From Apus apus (taxonomy: Eukaryota; Chordata; Aves; Apodiformes; Apodidae), in NCBI RefSeq assembly GCF_020740795.1, contig NC_067283.1:5297659-5361658 (forward strand): 64,000 nt of DNA, in the 5' to 3' direction. Numbering within the stretch: position 1 is the first letter of the stretch; every line of letters starts with the position of its first letter. Both the position numbers and the translations under genes were made by a program. Below are positions 32,386 to 42,739 of the stretch, one piece after another. The notes below the pieces were generated by a model that saw only the letters and a program-made list of their open reading frames with translations, did not search any database and was not told where the DNA came from.

Positions 32386-32604
32386 TCACAGCACATGGCT
32401 CCCCTTTGCCACTGGACACTGTGGCATTGCAGAACCTGGCCCAAGGGAGACCCAGCACACGTTTGGGGATCTGGTGATGTGTCTGCCAGCTTTTAATACC
32501 ACAGAAGGAGAGGTGGCCTCCATGACATCAGGAGCATCAGGAGGTGTTGTGTTCTGTGCAAGGCTCTGGTACTCATCCTCATCAAATATTGGAGCAAGCT
32601 CTAT
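32386..32604 (-). CDS. Unrecognised gene, possible fourth exon (partial)
   Basis: On the minus strand this block continues the frame of the exon at 33204-32803 after a single TAG at 32607-32605. It is open for 72 codons to TGA at 32388-32386. It begins IELAPIFDEDEYQSLAQN and has an acidic/proline-rich first half (TPPDAPDV) that reads like protein; the second half is less convincing. If 32802-32605 is an intron it is 198 bases long, phase 0, and would end in ATGTAG, with a poor pyrimidine tract. The downstream end is undefined: no AATAAA follows closely on this strand. It could be an exon, a stop-interrupted extension of the previous exon, or a decayed frame. Confidence 0.35.
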   Translation of the reverse strand: MELAPIFDEDEYQSLAQNTTPPDAPDVMEATSPSVVLKAGRHITRSPNVCWVSLGPGSAMPQCPVAKGSHVL

Positions 32605-32802
32605 CTACATGGCTTCCCTGCAAATCTGCTCCTCCTTCCCTAACCATGGAAGGTCAGGCTCCCACAGAGCAGCCCCATGCCCAGGGATTAGCTTCAGTGG
32701 ATGATGAAGCACCACCCTGAAGCCCAACCCTTTATAAGGATGAATCTGGATACTCAAAGAAAATGTATTTTTAGGAGCTTTTGGGTAAGAGCACCTACTA
32801 AC

Positions 32803-33204
32803 CTTGACAGGTAACTCCTTCCATTTGATGGTGGCAGGACTCCATTGTGCCTTCCTGTGGATGCTCTGAAGAGAGGAATGAAAGGGTGGGTCTTTATGGA
32901 GTTTGGTCTCCACCCTCAGGGGTTGGATTGTTGTCATGATTCTGGCATCAGCCTCCCTCTTCTTCAAAATGCCATTGGGAGAAGAGGTCTTGAGTGGAGC
33001 AAAATGTAAAGTCTTACACCATTGAGTGTCTTTAGGAGTGTCAAAGCTGGTCAGGAATCCTTTGAGATTCCTTGTTGGGGCGTTGATGGGAAGATCCTCC
33101 ATGGACTTGCTCCAGGACTTGTCACTGCCATGGCTTTGAGGTAGGGCAAGTTTTTTCCCTGTTGGATTTGCATTATTCTGTGACAGGTATCGTCTCTCCA
33201 TGAG
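32803..33204 (-). CDS. Unrecognised gene, exon 3
   Basis: Minus-strand exon of 402 bases (134 codons), phase 0 at both ends. The acceptor is GGTTATTTTTAG before CTCATG, and the donor is CAAG then GTTAGT. It encodes a hydrophilic, low-complexity-free segment with stretches such as KSMEDLPINAPTRNLKGF and SSPNGILKKREADARI. No signal peptide, membrane segment or domain that I can name is present. Basic and serine-rich composition suggests a disordered intracellular region. It joins in frame to the exon at 34688-34634. If the donor is not used, the frame runs 65 more codons to a TAG. The exon could instead begin at its internal ATG (33201). Confidence 0.5.
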
Positions 33205-34633
33205 CTAAAAATAACCCCAAACAAGCATCAAAATAGGCTCATAGATCTAACTTCAATAATAAATCAACTGACATTTCTATTTCATGCTCTTCTACTCTAA
33301 GGATCACATCTGTTGATCTTCTAACTTTTTGGGATGAAAGATTGTCCCATCACTTTATGCTCTATGGTACTTGGAGAAGATGTCAGGGACATGAGCTAAA
33401 CAAAATCTAGCCCCTTCTGAAGTGTGAGAGAAGTTTCTGTATTGCCCATTTCCAGTACGATTAGTTCATGTCAATGTCCAATCCTAATTCATTCATGATC
33501 ATGCAATAAAGCCTTGCAGTAAAAAAAATATGACTGCTGACTGTCTTCCCTCTTAGATCATTGTCTTAACCCATATTCATCCTCTTCCTCCAGGAAACTG
33601 TATTTCCAAACAGTCAGGAAATCGCCCTCTCTGTAATTACATAGGAAAATTCCAGTTTCATCTTAAAAACCTGGACTGGAAATAAAAACTTTCAGATTCT
33701 GCCTTTTTAAAAAGAGAGGCAGTTCAGCTTTCTGTAGTCAGTGGGAAGGAACCCTGTCTTCAGCAAGAATCTTGGATGAAGACCAGAGGACCAGGCTTCC
33801 AGTGTATGATTTTATCAGTTATTCCAGGCTGTAAGAGGCCCTTGTCACAAAGCAGGACCCGACAAGCAAACACAGAGCCAAGAGCTGCCCCTTATGCCAA
33901 TGAATTTGCAATCCAAATATAAGTGACACTGGTAGGTAGGAGGAGCACCTTTACCATGGTGTGAGAACACTAGTCACAGCTTCTAGCTGGGGGGCAATTC
34001 AGTTTAAGATGTTGAAATGTAGACATCTAAATGTAACTGTGAGCAAAACCCACTCATGAACTTGATGTCTACATCCCATTATAGTCCAAAGCACCAAGAA
34101 AACAATTTCTGCATGCTGGGGTAGACAATTTTCATTGTTAGTGGCTTAGTGTCATTTGAGACACACAGCAGAACCCCAAAAGCTCCTCCAGCTGCTGGTG
34201 CAGGAGGACAGAGATGCTTTAGTGTCATGTTGTCTGTCAGCCCAGTGCAGATGTCTGGGTACCTTAATGACCTTCTGTGCCTCTGCCTCAGGCTGGGTCC
34301 TTCCCTTACTTCCTAATCTGTGCTAACTCCTCTGCCAGGTCCTATATCTCTTTATGGTCTTCCATTAGGCTCTGCCCTTACAATTCATTCTCTCTTGAGA
34401 AATCTGGATGATGTATATGAAGCTTCCATCCCATCCTGGAGCATCTTACATGGGTCAGTCCATCTGTACATATTAAAAGGGAATTGGATCTGACCTGCCC
34501 TGAGGTGTCCCTAGAACAACAACAAATACTGCAAGTGATGATAGGTTCTTGTTTATCTTGAATTTCCAAGAACTGGAGCATTATGTTGTTAGGACATGCT
34601 CAGTACTACATGGTCTGAGCCTTGGGGTCTCAC

Positions 34634-34688
34634 CTTAGGATGTTCTTGCTTTGACATGCTGCTTTCACAGTCCAGGATGCTCTGGTAC
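34634..34688 (-). CDS. Unrecognised gene, exon 2
   Basis: A 55-base minus-strand exon with near-ideal splice sites: CTCCTGTCTTCCCTGCAG acceptor and CCTAAG followed by GTGAGA donor. It takes one base to finish an arginine codon from the previous exon and then encodes YQSILDCESSMSKQEHPK, ending in phase 0, which matches the next exon. The surrounding 85-codon frame on this strand is in another phase and is not the coding one. Confidence 0.5.
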
Positions 34689-35772
34689 CTGCAGGGAAGA
34701 CAGGAGATGGCTCCTTAATCCCTTTGTAGCCTGAATGTATTTTTACAGACAGTAGACAAGTTCCTTCTGCCTCCTCCTGCCCTCTGGAAGATGTGTCCCT
34801 GGAGCACCTTGTCTCCCCACTGAGGGAGGATGTGCTGGGGGTTTTTATTGGCTGAAAGTGGTATATTATTGCACTTTGCTGATACATGTCAGTCTTTCCA
34901 GCAGGTCAATGCATTGTTTATTTATTCAGCTTTAAGTTAACGTGAAGGGATTTATCAGGTCAACACTTGACCTAATATAAGACCAGTGATGAGTGAGACC
35001 TTTGCAGGAGAAACCACCTTCCTCCGCTTCCTTGCTGTGGACAGTGCACTTTCAGCTTTCTCCAAAGACCCTGTCAGAGAGATGACAATTTCTAGTGAAA
35101 ACTGACAAAGTCTGGGATATTTGGAACTAAACTGTCCCAAGGGGAAGTTCAGGAGACAGTCCTGACAGCTGCTCTGTCACTCTTAGGTTGAGGGAGATGT
35201 ACTCTGGGTTCTGTTGCTAATCTTATTTGTCTCACTCTTGGCAGATCTGTGGTCTGATCTTAGTTATGTGTTGCAACCAGAGGAGAAATCAGCCCTTTAA
35301 GGGCTTGGACTGAAATGTGACTCTCCCTGGAGCCTTTTGATTTGAGGCAGTTGAGACAAACCAGGTTATGGGGATACCCACACCCCTCTTGTCTACTCAT
35401 CAGCTCATCTCTCCAGCATTTGCTTCTTTCCCTTGTGGCACCTTACAGACTATCAGGATTAAAAGCTTTAATTATCCATCTGGGAATGCTCCAGCCACTG
35501 GGGTCGAGGGCAAATTCCTCTGTGTCATTGTATTTGAGGAAGTCTGTCGAGTGTGTCTGGCTTTTAAAATCCAGACTTCTCTTCCAAGACTTAATAATGC
35601 ATTGGTAATATATAATAGCTAAGAGCATTTATGGCAAAATAAAAAGTACTTGCCACTAGCTTGAGACCTGATATGCTGGGATGCTTGGGAAAGACCTTAT
35701 CTGAGCAAGATTTGTTTGTTAGGGAGGTGGGAACCCCTGAGATCTAAGGTGAACTGCAGGTTAACCACCCAC

Positions 35773-35909
35773 CTGGCAACCAGTTCAGAGACAGACACAG
35801 ATTTCCTCAGAGGAACTGCTCTGTGCTTGAGGCTGCTCCTTGGAGAGTGGCACAGAAAAGGGAAGGACTGAGCTGGCCTCAGCTTCTCAGCTTTTTCCAT
35901 GTTGTCTGT
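35773..35909 (-). CDS. Unrecognised gene, exon 1 with start codon; EPLIN/XIRP2-like YQ motif
   Basis: The minus-strand exon begins after a CTCTTGCTTTGGTGCCAGCAG acceptor at 35909. ATG 35900-35898 has A at -3 and G at +4, a strong Kozak context. It encodes 42 codons plus two bases, ending RKSVSVSELVA and the first two bases of an arginine at a CAG/GTGGGT donor. Joined to the next exon this gives SELVARYQSIL. A (M/V)A(R/K)YQ element is, as I recall, found in EPLIN/LIMA1 and at the N-terminus of XIRP2, both actin-binding proteins. No LIM domain was found nearby. A 5' untranslated exon further upstream is likely. Possible readings: a separate small actin-associated gene, or upstream coding exons of XIRP1. 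Confidence 0.5.
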
Positions 35910-35989
35910 CTGCTGGCACCAAAGCAAGAGAGCAAAGGTTATGGTGCTGGATGTAAAGATCCAGGGAAAAGAGGCCAAAAATTAGTGCA

Positions 35990-38420
35990 TCCATCTCCAC
36001 TGTGCATCAGTCAAGGGTTGAGGAACAAATGCTGTCTTCAGTGATCCATCTGCAAACCTCATCACACAAACTCACTTATGAAAAAATAAAAAAAATGTTT
36101 CAAAGAAGACAGAGCTTAAATTAAACTACCCCTAATGCAGGGAATGGGTCTTTTCCACCTCTGCCTACCACTTTTTTCATTCCCTTAGATCACCCAGTTC
36201 ATCCTGTGAGGGAGGGAAAGAACCTGAAGCAGCTTTAAATAAGTTAAAAATTATTGGATGGACATTTTGTATATGCAACATGGGTTCATTTTAAAAATTG
36301 TTTCTAATGTTGCATAGACCCAAACTAGCTCTGGATGCAGGCAGGAACTGGAGAATGAAGCACCTCTTGGCACCTCCTGCCAAAAAAATGATCTTGTTTT
36401 CCAGGCTCCAGGAATGTGCAGCAGAAATCTCAGACATTGAATTTGCAATGACTGATCTGACACTTGGAAGTACATGAGGTCATCTGGGGTTCATTTTCTG
36501 GGTTTAGACAGAGCTCTAGAGACCTACAAGTTACATCTAATTGCTCTTTAATTACTGACACAGACATTCAGGCTATGGGATGATTAGATACTTATTTAGA
36601 TTTTGAAAAGACTTGTTTTAAAAGACACGTTGCTTGTAAAATGTGTTTCATAAGTGTTTTCTGTTGCCCTGAGTGTTGGGCTGTGCCCAGAGCCATTGTC
36701 CTCCCGTGCTTGGGTGTCCATGTCCAGAGACACTCAAGAGGTGCAGATTTTCTGTTAGACAGAGGTGTCATTCAGCAGTTTACAAATCTCTGCCTCCCCT
36801 CTCATGCCTTTAAGACATCTGAAACCAAGACCAGAGGGAGGGAGCTAGATTACTCTCTGGTTGTGTTAAAAATTTCCTTTTTCTGTCTTCCAGGTTGTTT
36901 CCCATGATGTTAGAGAAGAGACAGATTTGTTAGATCACAGGCTCCCACCTCCCACAGCCCAGGGATTGTTTCCTATTTTTGCACTAGTGTCTGACATTGA
37001 ACAATTCCAGGTGAAGAACCCTCAGGGGGTTTACTCTGTGGCAGAACTAGCCTGTTAGGAGGGAAGTGTTCCCTGATTTTCTATCGATCACCCTCCTTTT
37101 CCTTAAAAACAGTCCAGGCAGTTGATGGAAACGCTCTTTCCAGCCCACCCCAAACAGTTCCCACAATCAGCACAGCATCCCCCCACTTGCTAAAAGTTCA
37201 CAGGATTTTTCTGACATTAATTCATTCCATCTTCTGTGATCTGGGAGGGTTTTTGTGTAAAATCACTTACATGCTACAGCACTTTCCTCCACCCGGGATC
37301 TGCCATTTGAGAGTCTCCTTGGGGCTTTTCAGTACCACGCTTCTGACTCCTTCCTCTCTCCTTTCTTTACAAGACACGAGGCAAAGTCCCTTGGCAAAGC
37401 TGCAATTAAATATTAAAAGCTGATGTGGGAATGAGGGTGATGTGAATTGGAGAGCTGGCACGGAGGAGCTGAGGAGATGAAGCCTCCTCCCTGCTCCTGT
37501 CAGCCTGTCGCCAATTCTTGAGGTCTCCTTCTTCCCCATAAAAACACTGGGTAAATTCAGATCCCAGCTGGGGCAGGAATAGCCACCTACACCCAAACCT
37601 AGATTCTGATTTGAGTGGAAACCTGCAGAAATCCATCTCCCCACCTTGTCCCAGGTGGCACAGAAATAAGCTCCTCTGTGTGTGGGTTTTTAAACAGATG
37701 ACTCTGGCACAAGGTATATATCAGTTCTTCCAAACTAGTAAATTTTCTCAGCTCTGATTGTGCTTCTCTGTGCCTGTAGCTTTGCTTGGGGGGGTTTTCA
37801 AGGAGCTGCAGGAGAGAGCATCTCCACAGTGTGCTGAGAGCTCGAGGGAGCACCCTGCTCCTCCTGGCAAAGGTGGAAGGTGGGCCAGGCCTTCAGGGAG
37901 ACAGGGACCAGGTGAAATAAATCTAAATACTTCACTATTAGGGGTGAGAAAGGGCATGACTCTCTAGGGGACTCTGATTTAGGCAACATCTGAGCCTGAT
38001 TAAATTTGGATTTTGGCAAAGGTCACCTTTTAGCCCTCTCAAAAAGCATCACAGCCACAAACAGAGCTGCTTTTGCACCTACCAACAGTTGGGTCTCTGC
38101 AAAGTTCTTTCTGGGGGTTTATTCTACACACACACTGGAAAGCTGAGAAGCAACAAAGGCAGAGCAGGAATAAGAGCAGACAACAGTGGGTTGGTTTATA
38201 ATGAACAAGAAAGGCTGCATTTAACATCAAAAGCTGGAAAATAATTTACCCAGAAATGCCTAAGTTAAGCAAGAAACCTTTGACATGAGGGGTGAGTGAG
38301 TTAGGGCAAAGCAAAAATATGGATAAACAAACTGGCTGTCCCTGTCTTTACGAAGCAATAACTTGCACTTCTCCATATGTTCTGATTAAATTCTTACTGA
38401 AAAAAACCCCAACAAACCTT
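35990..38420. other. Non-coding between two exon groups
   Basis: I see no strong exon between the terminal exon ending near 38.4 kb and the start-codon exon at 35.9 kb. The promoter or noncoding first exon of the latter gene may lie here. A 125-codon minus-strand frame (37267-37644) has no clear splice context. Confidence 0.35.
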
Positions 38421-38432
38421 CTTTCTAGAGCT

Positions 38433-38438
38433 TTTATT
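38433..38438 (-). terminator. Poly(A) signal of the exon at 38629
   Basis: TTTATT on the plus strand is AATAAA on the minus strand, 39 bases past the TAA at 38477. About 15-35 bases further on the minus strand is a GU-rich stretch (GGTTTGTTGGGG then T-run), the usual downstream element. Signal spacing and order fit a real polyadenylation site. Confidence 0.5.
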
Positions 38439-38476
38439 CCAGCACCTAAAAAATAAACCGGAAAACATTAACTGTT

Positions 38477-38629
38477 TTAATCCTCTCTCTTGGCCCTGGC
38501 TTTGTACATGCTCAGACTTATGCCAGTCTTGAAACTTTCATCATTTCCAAGTGCTCCCAGAGTCTCCCTGATCTGCTGGATGTGTCCCACTGAACAAGAT
38601 TCAGTTCTGGAAGGATTTTGTAGGATGCC
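38477..38629 (-). CDS. Unrecognised gene, terminal coding exon
   Basis: The minus-strand acceptor is very strong (TTTTCCCATTTCCCATTACAG). The exon then reads in phase 0 for 50 codons, starting GILQNPSRTESC and containing GHIQQIRETLGALGNDESF, and ends MYKARAKRED plus TAA. The composition is helical, charged and intracellular-looking. A poly(A) signal follows within 40 bases. Upstream exons should lie at higher coordinates. Candidates were seen near 39.0 and 39.9-40.0 kb but none could be joined with confidence. It is probably a different gene from the one starting at 35900. I do not recognise the family. Confidence 0.45.
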   Translation of the reverse strand, partial: GILQNPSRTESCSVGHIQQIRETLGALGNDESFKTGISLSMYKARAKRED

Positions 38630-38699
38630 CTGTAATGGGAAATGGGAAAATACTTTAGCAGCTGCTGGGCTATCAAGAGACAAGCCTGATGGAGGTTAG

Positions 38700-40390
38700 A
38701 AGGATTTTATTTGCATGGGCAAAACTAGGCTCTAAAGCTGGGCTGCTTCCTTGTTGGTTATTTAATTTAGAGTAGAAGAATGTGCCTGACAAAATGAAAC
38801 AAAGCACATTTCAGTCCCTCCAACAGTGAGTAACGGAGGCTGCTAAAAGACCCATGAATTATTTTGGGGACTACTGCTACCCAGTTCTTCTCTCCATAAA
38901 AAGACTGCATGAAGCAATTCTCTGCATAGCTCCAAGGCACACTCGCTAGATAAAGTGTGTTTTGAAACTGTTTTTGCCAGGATTCCAGTGCCTTAGGCTG
39001 GTTCTTCTGCCACTGCCTCTACTGGGGGCTGTGCTCAGCTCATAGTCATTTTAGTCTTCACCATCAGTGGTGCAGTGGGTTGCTCTGTTGGTGAGAGTCT
39101 GTGGGAAGATGGGAATGAATTGTTCATGCCCAGCAGCTGCTGTGAGCTGAGAAGATGGGGGTTCCAGTCCAGAGAAGGAGCAATGTCTGCTGGGCTAGAG
39201 CTGTGCACTCCAGGACACTGCTGACCTGCCCTTTTTGTACCCCCTTAGTCCCTGCTTTCCAGGACGGAATTCCCCGAGTCCTACTCATAATTTCTCCTCT
39301 CCTTGCATTATTTTCATGCTGCTGTAAGTAGCTCTGCTGGTTTGTGTAGAAAAGTGCCTGAATCAGGTTGACTTGTCTCCAGGTACCAAACCATGCCAGT
39401 TGGGGTCTAGTTAGAGGCTGGAGGGACTGATTGTACCAGTCCCCAAAACACCTTTTCATCCCACAAACAAGGAAGGGAAATAATTACTCTTGAAGACTCT
39501 TGGGGTTTGTGTCTTGCCTTCTGAGAAGTTGGAAGAGATCTCTTTAAGAACTGGGAATTTTCATGGGACATCATTTCTGAAGTTCAGCAGTTTCCCCTGG
39601 CAGAAGAGATGGGGAGAGGAGGTGTTGGGGGGGGTCTTTATGTGTGGTCCCCAAATGTTCTTTCCAGTCACCCTTGCCCTGTCTGGGACATAATTTTCCT
39701 TTGGCTGCTCTGCTCCTGTTCTCCAAGGGGAGCTAATAACTCAGCACTGACTGTGCTCCTGGAAGGGCCTTTCCAGGTGCCCTTAACTCTAAATAAAATG
39801 TGGTGGCCCACTATTGCCAAGGTAGAAAAGACAGCCAGTCACAAGTACCTCCCATGTTTTCTGCAGAAAGGTGGGAACAACCCTGTGACTTAAGTGAGCC
39901 TCCATCCCAAGGACCCTTCTGTGGGATTTCATCTTGGGAAAGAAGTAACCCAAGATGTTTTAAGAAGCCAGGCTGCCTTTCCTCGTTGTAATAAATGGTC
40001 AAGTCACACCTTTTTCCCTCAAGCAATGTGAGTTTTCCTGCAGAAAATGACAAGGGAGCTAGAAAGTCCTCCAGATGTTTCCACAAAGTGATACCACCGG
40101 CATGTTCCTCTGTAGGATCACAACTCTACCTGTTAAAGCCATCTACCATTCCTTGTCCTGGGATTGCAACTCTTGTCTCCTCCAAGGTAGGGACTGGAGC
40201 TTTATTCCAGGCACTACAAGGCTTTGTCACCTGCCCAGGACAGCTCCTGACCACCACAGTAGGAACAGTGAGGTTTGTTTTTTGGTTTTGTTTGTTATGG
40301 TCAGAAGACCTTCTGGGAATGCTGAGGGTGCTTGGTCTTGCCAGCCAGGGCAGAGCAGGACATCCCAGCTGGATGCTGAGGTTTGTTGTC
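38700..40390. other. Possible upstream exons, none firm
   Basis: On the minus strand a good acceptor (CTTGTCATTTTCTGCAG) precedes 40037, followed by an open frame with KRCDLTIYYNEERQPG. No clear donor closes it. Upstream parts of the gene ending at 38477 may be here. Confidence 0.25.
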
Positions 40391-40399
40391 ACACCCAGA

Positions 40400-40836
40400 G
40401 AAGGGGAATGGAGCTGGGGAAGGGTCTGGAGAACACAAGTGCTAAGGGAGAGTCTGAGGGAACAGGGGGGTGTTCAGCCTGGAGAAAAGGAGGCTGAGGG
40501 GAGACCTTCTTGCTCTCTGCAGCTCCCTGAAAGGAGGTTGGAACGAGGTTGATATCTTCTCCCAAGTAACAAGTGATAGGACAAGGCCTCAAGCTGTGCC
40601 AGGGGAGGTTTAGATGGGATATTAGGAACAATTTTTTTTAATGGAAAGTGTCATCAAGCCCTGGCACAGGCTTCCCAGGGGAGTGGTGGAGTCAAAATCC
40701 CTGGAGGGGTTCAAAGCTGTGTTGGTGTCATGCTGAGGGACATGGTTTAGTGGTGGCCTTGGCAGTGCTGGGTTAACAGCTGGACTCGATGACCTTAAAG
40801 GTCTTTTCTAACCAAAAAGATTCTATGAGTCCATGA
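40400..40836 (+). mobile_element. CR1 LINE, 3' part
   Basis: Contains CR1 ORF2 C-terminal DNA ('gttcagcctggagaaaaggagg', 'ctgaggggagaccttcttgc'), the 'gatgggatattaggaacaa' block, 'ggacatggtttagtggtgg' and an ATTCTATGAGTCCATGA tail. Frames are broken. Confidence 0.88.
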
Positions 40837-42169
40837 GCTCTCCATCACAGGCAGGAGCAGGGGTGGGCAATGTGGCCACCAATGTGCCACCTGGCCTGGG
40901 CAGTGGGCAGCAGGCAGGACAGGCAGCCTGTGGGGCTGGCAGGGGGGGGCACAGGCAGGCACAGAGGCAGCTGGGGGGGGAACTTTGAACTGGGAGCTAC
41001 TAATGGTTAACACAGACAATTATTTCTAGCTGTGTCAAATGGACTGACCTAAGCCCACATGAGGTTTGTGCTGACCAGGCAGGCACGGCAGTTTACATAA
41101 CCACCTCCATTTTTTTGTTCTTCTTCTTCTTTCTTGTCTTTTTTTTTTTTTTTTTAGTTGTATAATGCTGTTTGGATAACTGTATTCCCACTAAAAAACT
41201 GCATGCCCCTCTCTCTTTCCCCCCCACGGGCCCACCTTGTGCTGCTTTGCTACCTGTACGTTTGTGCCCTGCCTGTAGGGATGGTGGGATGGTGCTGGGT
41301 TTAAGTGAGGGTGAGAGGGAATAAATACATGTGGGTATGAATGGAGATCTGCTGTTTGGTAGAAACAGATTGACACATACGTGGTTTTCTGAAAGATATT
41401 GGCTGTGACGTGCTTCTCATCCAGATCTGATCCCTGTCAGGGAATTTACAGCAAACCAGCTACAAGCAGTGGAGGAAAAAGCCAGATTTTGCCCTGTTTC
41501 CAGCAGGTTCTCCCTGTTTTTGGGGGGTTAAGGAGAGATGTTCCCCATGTGGCCTCAGGGCTGTGCATGTGGCTGCACAGTCCGTGTTCAATACTGAAGG
41601 CACTGAGCAGCTCCAGGGAGCTGATGCTGGCAGAGCTGGTTTCTTTCCCCTGGTCTGCAGGGCAGGGCTCTGCACTAGGAGTTTACTCAGGATGGATGCA
41701 TTAGGGGAGGAAAAATCCCTGCAAATTCCCTGCTGTAACTTTCTCTCCGCTCTCCGTCTTTTCCTTGCACAAGGCATCCGGATCCTGGCAGCAATTTCCA
41801 TAATTATTGGTTTCATGTGAAGTCACCAAAAAAATTATCTATCAAATGCACATGTGGAACTAATGGGGCTTATTTGAAAAGACCTGTCTGCATTTAACAG
41901 CTGGTGCTTCACTCACTCCGTTTTAATGAGCTTCCGCAGCACCAGCATGTGCTGGGATGGGAGCCCCTCGTGCCTCCTGGGACCGTGGGGCTCTGATTTC
42001 ACCCCAGCACACTGAAACACAGAGATATGTGTGGTCTGCAGGGGCAGGCACAGGAAAAGGGTTGCAAGAACCTCCACGGATGGAGGGTCGTTTTGAGTGC
42101 TTCCTAACGCAGATTGTAAAGCCCTTTTTCCCCAATTTTTTTCACTTTAGGAACACGGGTGGAAAGCCT

Positions 42170-42234
42170 GGGAGGCTGGGTTTTCTTGGGAGGCTGGGTT
42201 TTCTTGGCAGATCTCTGTAGAGGCTGGGTTTTCT
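42170..42234. repeat. 18-bp tandem repeat
   Basis: GGGAGGCTGGGTTTTCTT occurs at 42170-42187 and 42188-42205. After a 15-base spacer a 14-base partial copy occurs at 42221-42234. Confidence 0.9.
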
Positions 42235-42510
42235 GAGGAATGGAAGTACCAGGGCAGGATTAAAGCATCCTACTGCTGGCAAATGAGCTCTGAGGTGCTG
42301 CCAGCCCTAAGGACTCATCCATAGGTCCTTAATTCTCAGGGATGACTGCAAAAGCAGCGACATCCCAGTGGGAGTGGTGGGGAGTAGGGCCAAAGGGGAG
42401 AGAGAAAGAAGTGGGGGAGGGAGACGAGGAAGAGAGAGAACAGGGAGAGAGATGCAGGAGGGTAGAGGAAATGGAGAGGAAAAGAGAAAGGGGGTGAGAG
42501 GAATAGGTCA

Positions 42511-42731
42511 GGAGGGAGGAAGGGAGGAAGGGAGGAAGAGAGGAAGGGAGGAAGGAAGGAAGGAAGGAAGGAAGGGAGGAAGGAAGGGAGGAAGGAAGGA
42601 AGGAAGGAAGGAAGGAAGGAAGGAAGGAAGGAAGGAAGGAAGGAAGGAAGGAAGGAAGGAAGGAAGGAAGGAAGGAAGGAAGGAAGGAAGGAAGGAAGGA
42701 AGGAAGGAAGGAAGGAAGGAAGGAAGGAAGG
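42511..42731. repeat. (GGAA)n microsatellite
   Basis: About 220 bases of GGAA/GGGA units; from roughly 42599 to 42731 the array is uninterrupted GGAA. A purine-rich flank extends back to about 42380. It produces the false poly-(FLPS) and poly-(EGRK) frames on the two strands. Each GGAA is an ETS-family core. Confidence 0.97.
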
Positions 42732-42739
42732 TTTTTCAA

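Noticed and set aside
39916..40037. Minus-strand block after a strong TTTTCTGCAG acceptor
   Set aside because: No convincing donor closes it, and it could not be joined to the terminal exon at 38629.
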